Shown here piece by piece: positions 22,640-30,357 of a DNA stretch of 37,180 nucleotides (position 1 is the first letter of the stretch; every line of letters starts with the position of its first letter). This DNA comes from Bacillota bacterium (GTDB taxonomy: Bacteria; Bacillota; UBA4882; UBA8346), in assembly GCA_023435225.1 (NCBI GenBank), contig JAEYRX010000036.1, positions 1 to 37,180 on the forward strand, read 5' to 3'. The translations under genes and the position numbers were made by a program. Below the pieces are notes generated by a model that saw only the letters and a list, made by a program, of their open reading frames with translations, was not told the DNA's origin and did no database searches.

Positions 22640-23524
22640 TTAAAGTAATTTGGGAAGGGTTTGCTTCAGGGTAAGTATGGGTTTAAATAAATCCCCCAAT
22701 CTTTCCAGTCTGGGGAGGACTGTCCTTATATTAAACATTGCCGGATGGGAATCAGGTAATTCTTTCCAATTTAAAGGGAGTGAGACTGGAGCTCCGGAAA
22801 AAGGCCTAATACTATATACCGAGGCGATGGTTTTCCCTTTTAAGTTTTGTAAATGATCTATATAAACCTTACCGGATCTATTAGATACTTTCCTTTCATT
22901 GGTGGCTTTATCCGGAAAGGTTTTTATAATAATTTCACCGATTTGCTTTACAAAAGCACTAGTGTCTTGATAGGTATAAATGGGGCTTACCGGGAGGTAG
23001 ATGTGAATTCCGGTGGCCCCTGATATTTTCGGGAAAGATTGTAAGGATAATTCGGATAATATTATCTTTATCGAATCGGCTATTTTAACAGCGTCGCTAA
23101 AGACCGCCGGTTCCATCGGGTCGAGGTCAAAAATAATATAGGTTGGGAAATCCAATGATTGAATAGTAGAAAGCCAGGGATGGATTTCGATACAGCCTAG
23201 GTTGACTGACCAAATTAAGGTTTCCAGGTTATTAATCATTACATAATTTATGATTCTATCTTCAGAGGTAATTGAAACTGTCTCCACCCACTTTGGCGGG
23301 TTGGGGACATCTTTTTGGTAAAAAAAATTACCGGTAATGCCTTCGGGATAGCGGACCAGAGAAACAGGCCGGTTTAGTAAATGAGGAGCTAAATAAGGCC
23401 AAACTTCCGAATAGTAATGCATTATATCCCCTTTGGTAAAACCATCATTAGGCCAGAAAACTTTCTGTAAGTTCGTAACCGGGATTTGTTGTTGGTTGAT
23501 CTGTAGTATAGATTTCATAATCAA
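22640..23524 (-). CDS. ligD: LigD-type polymerase/primase (stand-alone NHEJ Pol domain)
   Basis: A 294-residue protein matching the LigD polymerase domain (archaeo-eukaryotic primase superfamily), which fills and extends ends during bacterial non-homologous end joining. Motifs: NLQKVFWPNDGFTKGD at the start, the metal-binding pair D133/D135 in FDLDP, and H174 in SGATGIH; a third acidic residue is in VYIDHLQN. In most bacteria this is fused to ligase and nuclease domains; here it stands alone. Start TTG 23524 is well spaced from GAAGGG; ATG 23518 is the alternative. It lies 2 nt after the ligase gene stop, same strand. Confidence 0.88.
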   Translation of the reverse strand: MIMKSILQINQQQIPVTNLQKVFWPNDGFTKGDIMHYYSEVWPYLAPHLLNRPVSLVRYPEGITGNFFYQKDVPNPPKWVETVSITSEDRIINYVMINNLETLIWSVNLGCIEIHPWLSTIQSLDFPTYIIFDLDPMEPAVFSDAVKIADSIKIILSELSLQSFPKISGATGIHIYLPVSPIYTYQDTSAFVKQIGEIIIKTFPDKATNERKVSNRSGKVYIDHLQNLKGKTIASVYSIRPFSGAPVSLPLNWKELPDSHPAMFNIRTVLPRLERLGDLFKPILTLKQTLPKLL

Positions 23525-23526
23525 TT

Positions 23527-24471
23527 TTACCCTTCAAATTTGCAGTCCTTGGGGTTTAAATCCGGACGAAAACGCTTAAAAACCGGATGCCGTAAACTAT
23601 TATCATCAGTTAACTCCAAATATTCAACTTCTCCAACAATAACCGGTTTAACCCAGACAGTATTCTTTTGGGTAATTGCTGTTTGGGTGAAAGGACAAAT
23701 ATCGGTTTTAATTTTCTCCAGTTCTTTAAGGATTAATTCTAAGTCCGAATGGGAAAAACCGGTTCCAACCATTCCAAATAACTGTAATTTATAATCATAA
23801 TAAGCGCCCAATAATAATGAACTAAGTTGGCCGCGTTTAGTTGGCTGAAGATTATAGCCGCAAATAATAAAGTTCTGTTTTAATCTTCTTTTGAATTTCA
23901 ACCAGGTTTTAACACGTTTGCCGGGAATATAGGGACTATCATTTTTTTTGGCCACAACTCCTTCCAAACCCATCTCAACTATGGAATTATAGTAATTTAC
24001 CCCATCTTTGTGAATATAATTGGAGATAACTAATTCATCTTCAGATATACAATTTTTGATTAATAGTTCTTTTCTCTCAATTAAAGGTTTTTTAAATATC
24101 GGGTTATTATTCAAATAAAGAAGATCAAATGCCACATAAACAACTGGTATGGTAGAGCTCATTTGCTTTATTTTATTAATATTTTTTAGCTGAGCTCTTT
24201 TTTGGAGTTCCAGAAAACTAGGTTTACCGTTTCTTAAGGCGATTATTTCACCATCGATGAGGCAATTAGGTAGTTTGAGTTTTTGATGTAGGTTCTGCAA
24301 ATCAGGGAAAAAATCGGTCAATTCTTTTTGATTACGACTTAGGAGGCGGGTTTTTCCATCTAAAAATGATAAACATCGATAACCATCCCATTTGATTTCA
24401 AAAGAAAAATCGGGAGAACTAAAAGGTTCTGATAGAGTAGCTAGCATAGGATGGAAATTTTCCGGTAACAT
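23527..24471 (-). CDS. ligD: ATP-dependent DNA ligase (LigD ligase-domain type)
   Basis: A 314-residue ligase with adenylation and OB domains, sealing nicks in DNA by ATP-dependent adenylylation. The nucleotidyltransferase motif I is FEIKWDGYR with adenylated K27; motif III is VAFDLLYLN; motif IV is GLEGVVAKK; motif V is WLKFKRR. The C-terminal LTDDNSLRHPVFKRFRPD is typical of LigD. It is first in a two-gene leftward operon with the polymerase. ATG at 24471 follows TGAGGA. No Ku or phosphoesterase domain is found in this window. Confidence 0.9.
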   Translation of the reverse strand: MLPENFHPMLATLSEPFSSPDFSFEIKWDGYRCLSFLDGKTRLLSRNQKELTDFFPDLQNLHQKLKLPNCLIDGEIIALRNGKPSFLELQKRAQLKNINKIKQMSSTIPVVYVAFDLLYLNNNPIFKKPLIERKELLIKNCISEDELVISNYIHKDGVNYYNSIVEMGLEGVVAKKNDSPYIPGKRVKTWLKFKRRLKQNFIICGYNLQPTKRGQLSSLLLGAYYDYKLQLFGMVGTGFSHSDLELILKELEKIKTDICPFTQTAITQKNTVWVKPVIVGEVEYLELTDDNSLRHPVFKRFRPDLNPKDCKFEG

Positions 24472-24587
24472 AATTAATCCTCAAATGAAATAGCGAGATA
24501 TTTTATCTTAGATGAAGAAAAAAAGAGATATTTTGTATATATTGGCCTAAATAAGATAAAATAATTCCTGGAAGAGTTTTAGAGTTC

Positions 24588-24616
24588 TTGCCAATATTAG
24601 TGAGGTTCTATAAAAT
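24588..24616 (+). promoter_or_regulatory. Candidate SigA-type promoter of groESL
   Basis: TTGCCA (24588-24593) with TAAAAT (24611-24616) at 17-nt spacing; the overlapping TATAAA (24609-24614) is an alternative -10 at 15 nt. It lies just upstream of the CIRCE operator, the common arrangement for HrcA repression. Confidence 0.55.
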
Positions 24617-24629
24617 CATAGTAGAAAAA

Positions 24630-24656
24630 TTAGCACTCACCTTTATTGAGTGCTAA
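24630..24656 (+). promoter_or_regulatory. CIRCE operator (HrcA-binding site) before groESL
   Basis: A perfect TTAGCACTC-N9-GAGTGCTAA inverted repeat, exactly the CIRCE consensus, located 28 nt upstream of the groES start. HrcA represses chaperonin genes through this site in most Gram-positive bacteria; the hrcA gene itself is not in the window. Confidence 0.97.
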
Positions 24657-24683
24657 CAGGGAAAATTTGAGAGGAGGGAAATT

Positions 24684-24965
24684 ATGAGCTTTAAACCGTT
24701 AGCTGACCGAGTTTTAATTAAAGTGGTTGAAACTGAAGAAAAAACAAAAAGTGGTATTCTAATTCCTGATACAGCTAAAGAAAAACCGGAAAAAGGAAAA
24801 GTTTTAGCTGTTGGCCCGGGTAAAATGGAAAATGGGCAAAGAATCGCTCCTGAGGTTAAAGTAGGAGATGTTGTTTATTTCGCTAAATATGCCGGAACCA
24901 CTGTTAAAGTGGATGGAGAGGAATGTACGGTTTTAAAAGAAAGTGATATTTTAGGAATTGAGTAA
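24684..24965 (+). CDS. groES: Co-chaperonin GroES
   Basis: GroES (93 residues) forms the heptameric lid of the GroEL chamber. The start FKPLADRVLIKVVETEEKTKSGILIPDTAKEKP includes the mobile loop; the roof and core GDVVYFAKYAGTTVKVDGEE and the end ESDILGIE are canonical. ATG 24684 follows GAGAGGAGGG. It is the first gene of the CIRCE-controlled operon, 36 nt upstream of groEL. Confidence 0.98.
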   Translation: MSFKPLADRVLIKVVETEEKTKSGILIPDTAKEKPEKGKVLAVGPGKMENGQRIAPEVKVGDVVYFAKYAGTTVKVDGEECTVLKESDILGIE

Positions 24966-25001
24966 TTTGTTTTAAGATAAGTAATTAAGGAAGGTGAGAT
25001 A

Positions 25002-26639
25002 ATGGCTGCCAAACAAATTTTATTTGGTGAAGATGCACGTCATGCTTTGGAGCGCGGAGTTAATACTTTGGCTAATGCCGTCAAAGTAACTCTAGGTCCT
25101 AAAGGACGTAATGTTGTATTAGAAAAAAAATACGGTTCTCCAACTATTACTAATGATGGAGTAACTATTGCTAAAGAAATTGAACTTGAAGACCCATTTG
25201 AAAATATGGGTGCTCAATTAGCCAAGGAAGTTGCTACTAAAACCAATGATATTGCCGGTGATGGAACCACAACTGCAACTCTTTTGGCTCAAGCTATGGT
25301 AAGAGAAGGTTTAAAAAATGTTGCCGCCGGCGCTAATCCAATGATCCTTAAAAAAGGAATTGAAAAAGCGGTAAATATTGTGGTTGAGGAATTAAAGAAA
25401 GTAAGTAAACCGGTTGAATCAAAAGATGATATTACCCATGTTGCTGCAATTTCTGCTGCTGATGAAGAAATCGGTAAATTAATCGCCGAAGCCATGGAAA
25501 AGGTCGGAAAAGACGGAGTTATCACCGTTGAAGAATCCCAAACCATGGGGACCAATCTTGAAGTGGTTGAAGGCATGCAATTTGACCGTGGTTATGTTTC
25601 TCCATATATGGTAACTGATTCTGAACGGATGGAAGCAGTTCTTGATGATCCGTATGTTTTGATTACCGATAAAAAAATTACTATGATCAAAGATTTACTA
25701 CCGATTTTAGAAAAAATCATCCAAAGAGGTAAGCCATTGGTAGTAATTGCTGAAGATGTTGAAGGTGAAGCTTTAGCTACTTTAGTAGTTAACAAACTCC
25801 GTGGAGTTTTGAATGTTGTAGCGATTAAAGCTCCGGGCTTTGGTGATCGCCGTAAAGCTATGCTCAGTGATATCGCTATTGTTACCGGCGGACAGGTAAT
25901 CTCTGAAGATGTTGGTATGACCTTGGAAAATACCACTGTTGAAATGTTGGGTCAGGCTCGTCAGATTAAGATTAACAAAGAAGAGACCACTATTGTCGAC
26001 GGTAAAGGTAGTACTCAAGAAATTAAGAACCGGATTAATCAGATTAAACTCCAAATCGATGAAACTACTTCCGATTATGACCGGGAGAAACTTCAAGAAC
26101 GGTTGGCTAAACTCTCCGGTGGAGTTGCGGTTATTCAAGTAGGCGCCGCTACCGAGACCGAAATGAAAGAGAAAAAACACCGGATTGAAGACGCTCTCTC
26201 CGCAACCCGTGCTGCGGTTGAAGAAGGTGTAGTCTCCGGTGGTGGAGTTGCTTTATTACAAATTGCACCGGTTCTTGATAAAGTTACTGAAGCCGGTGAT
26301 GTCGCTACCGGTATCTCCATTGTTCGTAAAGCTTTAACCGAACCTTTACGGCAGATTGCCAATAACGCCGGTGTTGAAGGCTCGGTTATCGTTGAAAAAG
26401 TCAGCGCTTTAGAGCAAGGTAAAGGTTTCAATGCCTTAACCGGTGAATATATTAATATGATCGCCTCCGGTATTGTAGACCCTGCCAAAGTAACCCGAAG
26501 CGCTCTTCAAAACGCAGCCAGTATTGCTGCAATGTTGCTGACCACCGAGTGCCTGGTTACCGAAATTCCGGAAAAAGATAAAGCCCCGATGATGCCTGGC
26601 GGCGGTATGCCCGGCGGAATGGGCGGCATGGATATGTAA
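25002..26639 (+). CDS. groEL: Chaperonin GroEL
   Basis: GroEL (545 residues, full length) is the double-ring ATP-dependent folding chamber. Conserved features are KVTLGPKGRNVVLEKKYGSP and DGVTIAKEIELEDPFENMGAQ near the N-terminus, the ATP-binding GDGTTTATLLAQ, the apical segment and the C-terminal Gly-Met tail GGGMPGGMGGMDM. ATG 25002 follows GGAAGGTGAG. A strong terminator follows the stop by 2 nt. Confidence 0.98.
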   Translation: MAAKQILFGEDARHALERGVNTLANAVKVTLGPKGRNVVLEKKYGSPTITNDGVTIAKEIELEDPFENMGAQLAKEVATKTNDIAGDGTTTATLLAQAMVREGLKNVAAGANPMILKKGIEKAVNIVVEELKKVSKPVESKDDITHVAAISAADEEIGKLIAEAMEKVGKDGVITVEESQTMGTNLEVVEGMQFDRGYVSPYMVTDSERMEAVLDDPYVLITDKKITMIKDLLPILEKIIQRGKPLVVIAEDVEGEALATLVVNKLRGVLNVVAIKAPGFGDRRKAMLSDIAIVTGGQVISEDVGMTLENTTVEMLGQARQIKINKEETTIVDGKGSTQEIKNRINQIKLQIDETTSDYDREKLQERLAKLSGGVAVIQVGAATETEMKEKKHRIEDALSATRAAVEEGVVSGGGVALLQIAPVLDKVTEAGDVATGISIVRKALTEPLRQIANNAGVEGSVIVEKVSALEQGKGFNALTGEYINMIASGIVDPAKVTRSALQNAASIAAMLLTTECLVTEIPEKDKAPMMPGGGMPGGMGGMDM

Positions 26640-26640
26640 G

Positions 26641-26672
26641 AAAAAATCCCGGCTAAGTCCGGGATTTTTTTT
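26641..26672 (+). terminator. Intrinsic terminator after groEL
   Basis: An AAATCCCGG stem with CCGGGATTT closes a CTAAGT loop and is followed by a run of eight T. It begins 2 nt after the groEL stop. The A-tract on the left makes it potentially active on both strands. Confidence 0.93.
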
Positions 26673-26727
26673 ACCCTTTGTTTAATATTTCAAGCAATTT
26701 TTAAACTTAAGTTTCTTGGTGATAAAG

Positions 26728-28482
26728 ATGAATAAACATGAATTAGCTCGAATTTTTAATGAAATAGGATTATTATTAGAATTAAAAGGTGATAATCCCT
26801 TTAAAGTGAGGGCTTATTATAATGCTGTCCGGATATTGGAGAATTTAACAGAAGATTTAGAGATATTGATTAATCAAGATAGATTAAGAGAGATTCCGGG
26901 ATTTGGTGAGGCAATAGTTAAAAAGATTAAAGAATGGACCGAAACTGGAACTATTGGTTACTATGAAAAATTAAAAACGGAAATTCCGGCGGGATTATAT
27001 TATTTCTTAAAAATTCCGGGGTTGGGACCCAAAAAAATTAATCAAATATATCATTCGTTGGGGATAACCGGTTTAGAGGAGTTGGAGCAAGCTTGCCATA
27101 ATAACAAATTATCAGTATTACCGGGATTTGGGGTGAAGACTCAAGAGAAGATCTGTGCCGGGATTCAATTTATAAAAGAACATAAAGGGCAATATCTTCT
27201 GGCTAATGCCTTAAATGACGCTTTAACAATAAAAAACGAACTGGCAAAGAATAGTGAAGTAGATAAAGTAGAAATTGCCGGTAGTTTACGCCGTTTTAAA
27301 GAAGTAGTGCATGACTTGGATTTGGTTGCTTCAACAGAAAACTCTGAAAAAGTAGCTGAATACTTTTCACGTCTGCCGATAATCGCAGAAGTTATCGCCA
27401 AAGGAAATACTAAGATCTCCGTAGTTTTAAAATCGGGAATTAATACCGATCTACGGATTGTAAAGCCTATTGAATTTCCTCATGCTCTACAACATTTTTC
27501 CGGTAGTAAGGAACATAATACTGCTTTACGTCATTTGGCTAAAGAACAGGGTTATAAAGTAAATGAGTATGGTATTTTTCGAGATGAAGAAGAAACCCCT
27601 ATTTACTGCCGGGATGAAGTGGAGATTTATCAAAAATTAGGTTTATCCTTTATTCCTCCAGAGCTAAGGGAAGATCTGGGTGAGATAAAAGCTGCGGCTA
27701 CCCAGAAAATGCCAAATTTAGCTGAACCCCGGGATATAAAAGGAATATTTCATGTACATACAACTTATAGCGATGGAACTAATGCATTAAAGGAAATGGT
27801 TGAAGCAACAATTGAACAAGGATATTCATATTTAGGAATCGCTGACCATAGTCAATCGGCAGCCTATGCCGGGGGATTGTCAAACGAAAGAGTTTTAAAA
27901 CAATTAGCGGAAATTGACGCCTTAAGTAAAGAGTACCCCGGGTTTAAGATTTTTAAAGGTATTGAGGCTGATATTTTACCAAATGGGGAGTTGGATTATT
28001 CTGCTGATATTTTAAAGTTGTTTGATTATGTAATAGGTTCGGTCCATTCACAATTTCGAATGAGTGAGGAAGCAATGACCGCTAGGATATTAAAAGCTAT
28101 GGAAAACCCTTTTTTTACGATATTAGGGCATCCAACCGGACGAATATTGTTGGAACGGGCTGCTTATGAAGTTGATTTGGAGAAAGTGATTAATAAGGCG
28201 GCGGAAAAAGGTATCATTCTTGAGTTTAATGCAAATCCTTACCGCTATGATCTCGATTGGCGTTGGTGCCGTAAAGCTAAAGCAGCAGGAGTTTTAATTG
28301 CAATTAATCCGGATGCGCATAGTATTAAAGAGATTGATTTGGTTAAAGGCGGTTTACTGGTAGCCCGCAAAGGCTGGTTGGAGAAAAAAGATGTCTTTAA
28401 CACGAGAGAATTGAATGAGATTGAGCAATATTTTAGTTCCAAAAGGAATAAAGCTAATAGTTATTTTTTTCAAAAAAACTGA
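26728..28482 (+). CDS. polX: DNA polymerase X family with PHP exonuclease domain (PolX)
   Basis: A 584-residue bacterial PolX, a gap-filling polymerase of base excision repair with 3'-5' exonuclease activity. Residues 1-70 are the helix-hairpin-helix lyase-like region (IPGFGEAIVKKI), with further HhH motifs near 97 and 132. The nucleotidyltransferase core is GSLRRFKEVVHDLDLV, with metal ligands D196, D198 and a third aspartate in NTDLRIV. The C-terminal PHP domain starts near 340 (FHVHTTYSDGTN) and has GIADHS, KGIEADI, GSVHSQF, LGHPTGR and NPDAH. ATG 26728 follows GGTGAT, a less common Shine-Dalgarno; TTG 26716 is possible. Its 3' end overlaps the opposing small gene by 29 nt. Confidence 0.93.
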   Translation: MNKHELARIFNEIGLLLELKGDNPFKVRAYYNAVRILENLTEDLEILINQDRLREIPGFGEAIVKKIKEWTETGTIGYYEKLKTEIPAGLYYFLKIPGLGPKKINQIYHSLGITGLEELEQACHNNKLSVLPGFGVKTQEKICAGIQFIKEHKGQYLLANALNDALTIKNELAKNSEVDKVEIAGSLRRFKEVVHDLDLVASTENSEKVAEYFSRLPIIAEVIAKGNTKISVVLKSGINTDLRIVKPIEFPHALQHFSGSKEHNTALRHLAKEQGYKVNEYGIFRDEEETPIYCRDEVEIYQKLGLSFIPPELREDLGEIKAAATQKMPNLAEPRDIKGIFHVHTTYSDGTNALKEMVEATIEQGYSYLGIADHSQSAAYAGGLSNERVLKQLAEIDALSKEYPGFKIFKGIEADILPNGELDYSADILKLFDYVIGSVHSQFRMSEEAMTARILKAMENPFFTILGHPTGRILLERAAYEVDLEKVINKAAEKGIILEFNANPYRYDLDWRWCRKAKAAGVLIAINPDAHSIKEIDLVKGGLLVARKGWLEKKDVFNTRELNEIEQYFSSKRNKANSYFFQKN

Positions 28483-28690
28483 TACCCAACCATCCCAACA
28501 ATCCAGATAACAATAATTCGGAAAAAAGTCGGATACTATTGAATTGGCTGATAGTATCTTTAAAATCGTTATCTGGGATAAATGTTGATGGTAAGGTATT
28601 GCTATAAGCGTTAATATATTGGATAAAGATTAGGTAAAAAAGAAAACATCCGCCGGCGATAATGAAGCTGATTTTTTTGGTTTGATTCAT
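28454..28690 (-). CDS. Small two-span membrane protein, unknown function
   Basis: A 78-residue protein beginning NQTKKISFIIAGG. It has a hydrophobic span near residues 7-28 and another near 55-72, joined by a polar loop, with a charged C-terminus. No family is recognised. The start at 28690 sits 9 nt after AGAGG; the longer readings would put the start on or before this site. It converges on polX and overlaps its last 29 nt, and shares its upstream region with the divergent radical SAM gene. The good ribosome binding site supports it being real, but it could be lineage-specific. Confidence 0.6.
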   Translation of the reverse strand: MNQTKKISFIIAGGCFLFYLIFIQYINAYSNTLPSTFIPDNDFKDTISQFNSIRLFSELLLSGLLGWLGISFFEKNNY

Positions 28691-28731
28691 TTTAAACATC
28701 CTCTGATAACCAGATTTAAATACTGCCAATT

Positions 28732-28745
28732 AAAGTATATACTTT
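28732..28745. promoter_or_regulatory. 14-bp perfect palindrome between divergent genes
   Basis: AAAGTATATACTTT is a perfect palindrome located 42 nt upstream of the small membrane gene and about 70 nt upstream of the radical SAM gene. Position and symmetry fit a dimeric repressor operator for one or both genes, but AT-rich palindromes also occur by chance. Confidence 0.35.
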
Positions 28746-28813
28746 GATTTTTATTTTTGTATTCAAGTGGCTTTAAGAGTTAATTAATTTTGAAGAGTTG
28801 GAGGTGAGTGAAT

Positions 28814-29683
28814 TTGTCTATAATTGAACCTGTTATCAGACCACCTGCGGAGGCGGAGAGTTTTCTATTACAAGTTACCCTTGGTTGCTCCGCCAACAAT
28901 TGTTCTTTTTGTGGAGCATATATGAATAAACCATTTAGGGTTAAATCAGAACATGAAATACTTGAGGATATTGAATACAATAAAAGGCGTTATCCGGATA
29001 CCCGCCGGGTTTTTTTAATGGATGGGGATGCATTGGTATTATCAAATAAAAGACTAGTCCCAATTCTTCAACATTTGCAGTTATCTTTTCCAAAGTTGAA
29101 CCGGGTGGCCAGTTACGCCAATGCCTTCAATCTTACCAACCGAAGTGATTCTGAATTGGAAGAGCTTTATCAGCATAAATTAAGACTGATTTATTTAGGA
29201 CTGGAGAGTGGTAATCAAGCAATTCTCGACTTTTGTCGTAAAAAGGCAAGTGTCTCCGAAATGGTTGGAGCGGTGCAACGAGCTCAAAAAGCTGGTGTTA
29301 AGTCATCAGTTATGGTTTTGTTAGGTCTTGGCGGAAGAAAATATTCAGCGGAACATATCAGGGATACAATAACAGCTTTAAATAAAATGCAGCCAAGATA
29401 TCTTTCATTTTTATCAGTTGTGTTGATCCCGGGGACCGAGCTTTTCCGAGCGGCTAAAAAAAATAAATTTGAAGAGTTGGGTCCTTTGGAACTACTTTTA
29501 GAGGCTCGGGAGATTATTAAGGGCTTGGAATTAACACAAACCGTTTTTCGTTCTGACCATGCATCAAATTATCTATCGCTAGAAGGACGGTTTCCGGCTG
29601 ATAAAGATAGACTATTGTTTATAATAAATCAGGCAATAGATGGTCAGTTGAAGTTAAAACCTGACTTTTTACGGGGGTTATAA
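28814..29683 (+). CDS. Radical SAM protein, CX4CX2C type
   Basis: A 289-residue radical SAM enzyme. The [4Fe-4S] cysteines are C25, C30 and C33 in GCSANNCSFCGAY, a CX4CX2C spacing rather than the common CX3CX2C; this variant is seen in a HemN/YgiQ-like subgroup annotated only as radical SAM protein. Further radical SAM core elements are VFLMDGDAL, YLGLESGNQAIL (the GE-type motif) and VLLGLGG. The substrate is unknown. The start TTG 28814 lies 9 nt from GGAGG (28800-28804); the GTG at 28808 is too close. Confidence 0.82.
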   Translation: MSIIEPVIRPPAEAESFLLQVTLGCSANNCSFCGAYMNKPFRVKSEHEILEDIEYNKRRYPDTRRVFLMDGDALVLSNKRLVPILQHLQLSFPKLNRVASYANAFNLTNRSDSELEELYQHKLRLIYLGLESGNQAILDFCRKKASVSEMVGAVQRAQKAGVKSSVMVLLGLGGRKYSAEHIRDTITALNKMQPRYLSFLSVVLIPGTELFRAAKKNKFEELGPLELLLEAREIIKGLELTQTVFRSDHASNYLSLEGRFPADKDRLLFIINQAIDGQLKLKPDFLRGL

Positions 29684-29737
29684 GTAATTGTATTTCTCTT
29701 TCCAAAACTGCCAATAATGATAGGGGAGGAAGAGGAA

Positions 29738-30268
29738 ATGAGAGTCAAGCAATTATTTTATTGTTTTGGATTGTTATTATTACTTTTTGTCATAGATACC
29801 GAAACTAATGCTACAAATTATACCAGCTCACCGGTAAGGACCATTTCCGGGGAGATAGTTGATATAACACCGACTATAGTAGTTTTAGAAATTGCAGAAA
29901 TACGTTTTAGATTTCCTATTAATCAAAAGGCAGTATTTTTTTGCAACGGTTTGAGAGCTAATTGGAAAGCTCTTACACCAGTGTATTCTGGCGCTTTTTT
30001 TGAAGCCCAAGTTAGTCTGGATCCTTTAAATAACGTTATTCTTATTAAAGGTAATTATGATGGGGAAGAATGTGTGATTAAAGGTTGGGCCGGAGAAGGT
30101 AATAAGTTGAGGTTAGAATTATTTTCACCGGAGAAGCAATGTTTGAAAGTTAGAATAGTTAAGGAGGATGCTCATCTGCCTGAATCTAAGTGGCTGGAAA
30201 CAGATCAAATAATTTATGTTCTATATAACCGGAGTTCACAAATAAGAGCCGTATTTATGCCTGAATAG
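29738..30268 (+). CDS. Secreted protein of unknown function
   Basis: A 176-residue protein with a clear signal peptide: basic MRVKQ, hydrophobic FYCFGLLLLLFVI and a likely cleavage near ETNA-TN. The mature part is predicted to be mostly beta (alternating hydrophobic strands such as EIVDITPTIVVLEIAEIRFRF) and has three cysteines. No family is recognised. ATG 29738 is chosen after GGGGAGGAAGAGG; an upstream ATG at 29717 would precede it and break the signal peptide. It lies 89 nt upstream of cheB on the same strand. Confidence 0.7.
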   Translation: MRVKQLFYCFGLLLLLFVIDTETNATNYTSSPVRTISGEIVDITPTIVVLEIAEIRFRFPINQKAVFFCNGLRANWKALTPVYSGAFFEAQVSLDPLNNVILIKGNYDGEECVIKGWAGEGNKLRLELFSPEKQCLKVRIVKEDAHLPESKWLETDQIIYVLYNRSSQIRAVFMPE

Positions 30269-30357
30269 ACTAGGTTAAAAATAAAGTTTAAGCAGGAATA
30301 ACTTTTTTAAATGTCGAAAATTTAATATTCTAATATTTCCAGGGAAGGATTGAGCTT

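Noticed and set aside
24588..24656. Additional CtsR box at groESL (dual HrcA/CtsR control)
   Set aside because: No GGTCAAA-type direct repeat is present upstream of groES; only CIRCE is supported.
25289..26488. Several long minus-strand open frames within groEL
   Set aside because: They are mirror frames of a well-conserved coding sequence, with no ribosome binding sites and serine/threonine-rich, low-complexity translations.
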